Shown in pieces: positions 62,748 to 64,000 of a DNA stretch of 64,000 bases; within the stretch, counting starts at the first letter, position 1; every line of letters begins with the position of its first letter. The notes beneath the pieces were generated by a model, which ran no database searches, was not told where the DNA came from, and saw only the letters and a program-made list of their open reading frames with translations. The stretch is from Terrimonas ginsenosidimutans (GTDB lineage: Bacteria; Bacteroidota; Bacteroidia; Chitinophagales; Chitinophagaceae): NCBI RefSeq assembly GCF_022012415.1, contig NZ_JAKLTR010000004.1, positions 1 through 64,000 on the forward strand, read 5' to 3'. The position numbers and the translations under genes were made by a program.

Positions 62748-63581
62748 ATGCCAAACAAATTGTATAACATCCTTGTACCGGTTGATTTCACCGCAAGAAA
62801 TAAGTGGGCGATTGCAAAAGCACTGGAACTGTCGAACACATTCAACTGTAACGTCCATCTCGTTTACACAAACGGTAGTACAAAAAATTCAACCAGCGCA
62901 ACAAGAAGCCAGGAAACGATCCTTCGCAAACTGGAACAACTTAAATCTCTTTACAGCCAGCAGATCTGTGGAGAAGGCAAGCTGGAGATCAGCTTACTGA
63001 ACGGCAACCGGCAGAAAGAGCTTTCAAATTATATTGAACAGTATGAAATGGATATTGTGGTAGTCGGACTGTCTAAGTTCAACCTGCTCCACCGCATCGC
63101 TTCATCGATCTCTATCAGCAGAATGGCAAAAAAAATGCAGATCCCGGTTTTAGGCGTTCGCTCAAGCGGCCTTGTATGCCACTATAAAAAGATCGTTCTG
63201 CCTGTATCCGGGGAATTGCCGATGCGACAGATCAGGCTTGCAGCATTGCTGGGAAGAGCCTTCAAATCGACGGTATATTTCGTTTCCCTGCGAAAGCACG
63301 CAGAAGAACAGAAAGACAATGTGGTGGATATGGCACTGGAATTTGTGCAGAGCATTTCAACAATACCTGTTCAGTGTTTTCTTCTTGAGGGCCAGAACCT
63401 GGCGAAAAGTACGCTGGAGTTTTCCAAAAAGATCAATGCAGATCTGATCGTGGTAAATCCGGTCAAAGACCTTCGTTTGCCCGGCTTGTGGAACAGAATG
63501 ACGAATAAGTTGCTTTCATACGGATCGAAGATCCCGGTGATGACAGTAGCTGCTCCCTCCGGAAAACAACATTCTAAGTAA
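62748..63581 (+). CDS. Tandem universal stress protein
   Basis: 277 residues made of two UspA-type domains: one starting NILVPVDFTARNKWAIAKALEL (residues ~7-140) with VVVGLSKFNLLHRIASS, and one starting KIVLPVSGELPMRQIRLAALLGRAF (~147-275) ending IPVMTVAAP. The ATP-binding G-2x-G-9x-G(S/T) motif is not clearly preserved in either half, so it may be of the non-nucleotide type. 48 nt after the GpgS-HAD gene, likely the same stress-related transcript. Confidence 0.88.
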   Translation: MPNKLYNILVPVDFTARNKWAIAKALELSNTFNCNVHLVYTNGSTKNSTSATRSQETILRKLEQLKSLYSQQICGEGKLEISLLNGNRQKELSNYIEQYEMDIVVVGLSKFNLLHRIASSISISRMAKKMQIPVLGVRSSGLVCHYKKIVLPVSGELPMRQIRLAALLGRAFKSTVYFVSLRKHAEEQKDNVVDMALEFVQSISTIPVQCFLLEGQNLAKSTLEFSKKINADLIVVNPVKDLRLPGLWNRMTNKLLSYGSKIPVMTVAAPSGKQHSK

Positions 63582-63586
63582 TTAAT

Positions 63587-63694
63587 GGCGTAGAAGTATC
63601 GCAAAGGACGCTAAGTAAACGCAAAGAGCGCAAAGAATAAAACCTTTCCGCTCTTTGCGTTTACTTAGCGTCCTTTGTGATACAGAACTACGCC
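63587..63694. repeat. GCAAAG-type long hairpin between convergent genes
   Basis: Left arm 63587-63630 and right arm 63649-63694 form a nearly perfect stem. The inner 30 bp (63601-63630 with 63649-63678) pairs fully with one G-T. The outer part, GGCGTAG with CTACGCC, carries a small mismatch. Loop of 18 nt. The left arm contains GCAAAG three times. A degenerate relative is at 7786-7857. Confidence 0.85.
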
Positions 63695-63701
63695 AGCCGG
63701 T

Positions 63702-64000
63702 CTATTGAACGATCCTGATCACACCAGCACCATTGTAAGAATGGTACTCCCCGTTATACATCGCGTCTGCACTCACCGGCCCCATTTTGTACTGACCAGG
63801 CGAAACCGCTCTTACCGCATAATAATATGTCTGTTTATTATTATAGGCGTCCACGAACAAATGCAACCTATCATCTCTCACATCGATCGACGTTGGCGTT
63901 GACGCATCCTTGATCCAGTCCATTCCCGGAATCTCTTTTGTTCTTGGATTCTCGATCTCAAACCCTGCAGGCAGCAGATCTGTGATCACGATATTCTCCA
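63702..64000 (-). CDS. Alpha-2-macroglobulin family protein, C-terminal end (partial)
   Basis: The last ~99 codons of a gene that enters from beyond the right edge. ENIVITDLLPAGFEIENPR, YYYAVRAVSPGQYKMGPVSADAMYNGEYHSYNG and the final GVIRIVQ match the C-terminal region of bacterial alpha-2-macroglobulins (YfaS type), envelope proteins thought to trap proteases. The GTG at 63987-63989 is internal, not a start. Confidence 0.85.
   Translation of the reverse strand, partial: ENIVITDLLPAGFEIENPRTKEIPGMDWIKDASTPTSIDVRDDRLHLFVDAYNNKQTYYYAVRAVSPGQYKMGPVSADAMYNGEYHSYNGAGVIRIVQ

Overview
The window is chromosomal DNA of a Bacteroidota bacterium, most likely of the Chitinophagales/Chitinophagaceae. This rests on gene content and promoter style. 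It carries SprA of the type IX secretion system (T9SS), secreted proteins ending in both T9SS sorting-domain types, futalosine-pathway menaquinone genes, the bamD/omega/coaBC/DUF4835/DUF4296 block, and many TAnnTTTG -7 boxes typical of the Bacteroidota primary sigma factor. No rRNA, tRNA, CRISPR, phage or transposase gene was recognised.

Layout. 0-7.8 kb: lnt, an alpha/beta hydrolase, a large T9SS cargo protein, an SDR and two unknown proteins. 7.9-18.7 kb, minus strand: three WbpA/WbpD/WbpB-like nucleotide-sugar genes, the 7.2-kb sprA, and ruvA. 18.9-28.3 kb: fabH, an unknown helical protein, a methionine gamma-lyase-like enzyme, a GNAT, fabD, folE with two tandem 6-pyruvoyl-tetrahydropterin synthase paralogues, and mqnB/mqnD. 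28.4-30.6 kb: a photolyase and a class IV aminotransferase. 30.8-41.9 kb is a signalling island: four NarL-type response regulators, two short histidine kinases and two seven-helix membrane proteins. These form two [7TM - kinase - regulator] cassettes plus two extra regulators whose upstream noncoding DNA is homologous. 41.9-47.1 kb: scoAB and the conserved DUF4296-DUF4835-coaBC-omega-bamD operon. 48-58.2 kb: an OmpA-family protein, a polyprenyl diphosphate synthase, recJ and a 1635-residue secreted nuclease. 58.3-64 kb: rpsF-rpsR-rplI, a glycine-rich RRM protein, a GpgS-like glycosyltransferase fused to a HAD phosphatase, a tandem universal stress protein, and the C-terminus of an alpha-2-macroglobulin.

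Three things stand out. (1) Many intergenic gaps hold arrays of short tandem units (GTTGNCC, GATGRCC, AGTTTAAN, CATTCG decamers, GCAAAG-type) that usually face an inverted copy across a core. Two of them (near 5.7 and 20.0 kb) are copies of one element in opposite orientations, with a perfect 27-bp hairpin whose sequence differences are all compensated on the opposite arm. (2) The duplicated 7TM/kinase/regulator cassettes look like an undescribed three-protein signalling module. (3) The GpgS-HAD fusion looks like a one-protein route to glucosylglycerate or a related solute, next to a stress protein.

Limits: all functional names come from motif and family recognition by eye. No database search, folding computation or composition statistics was run.
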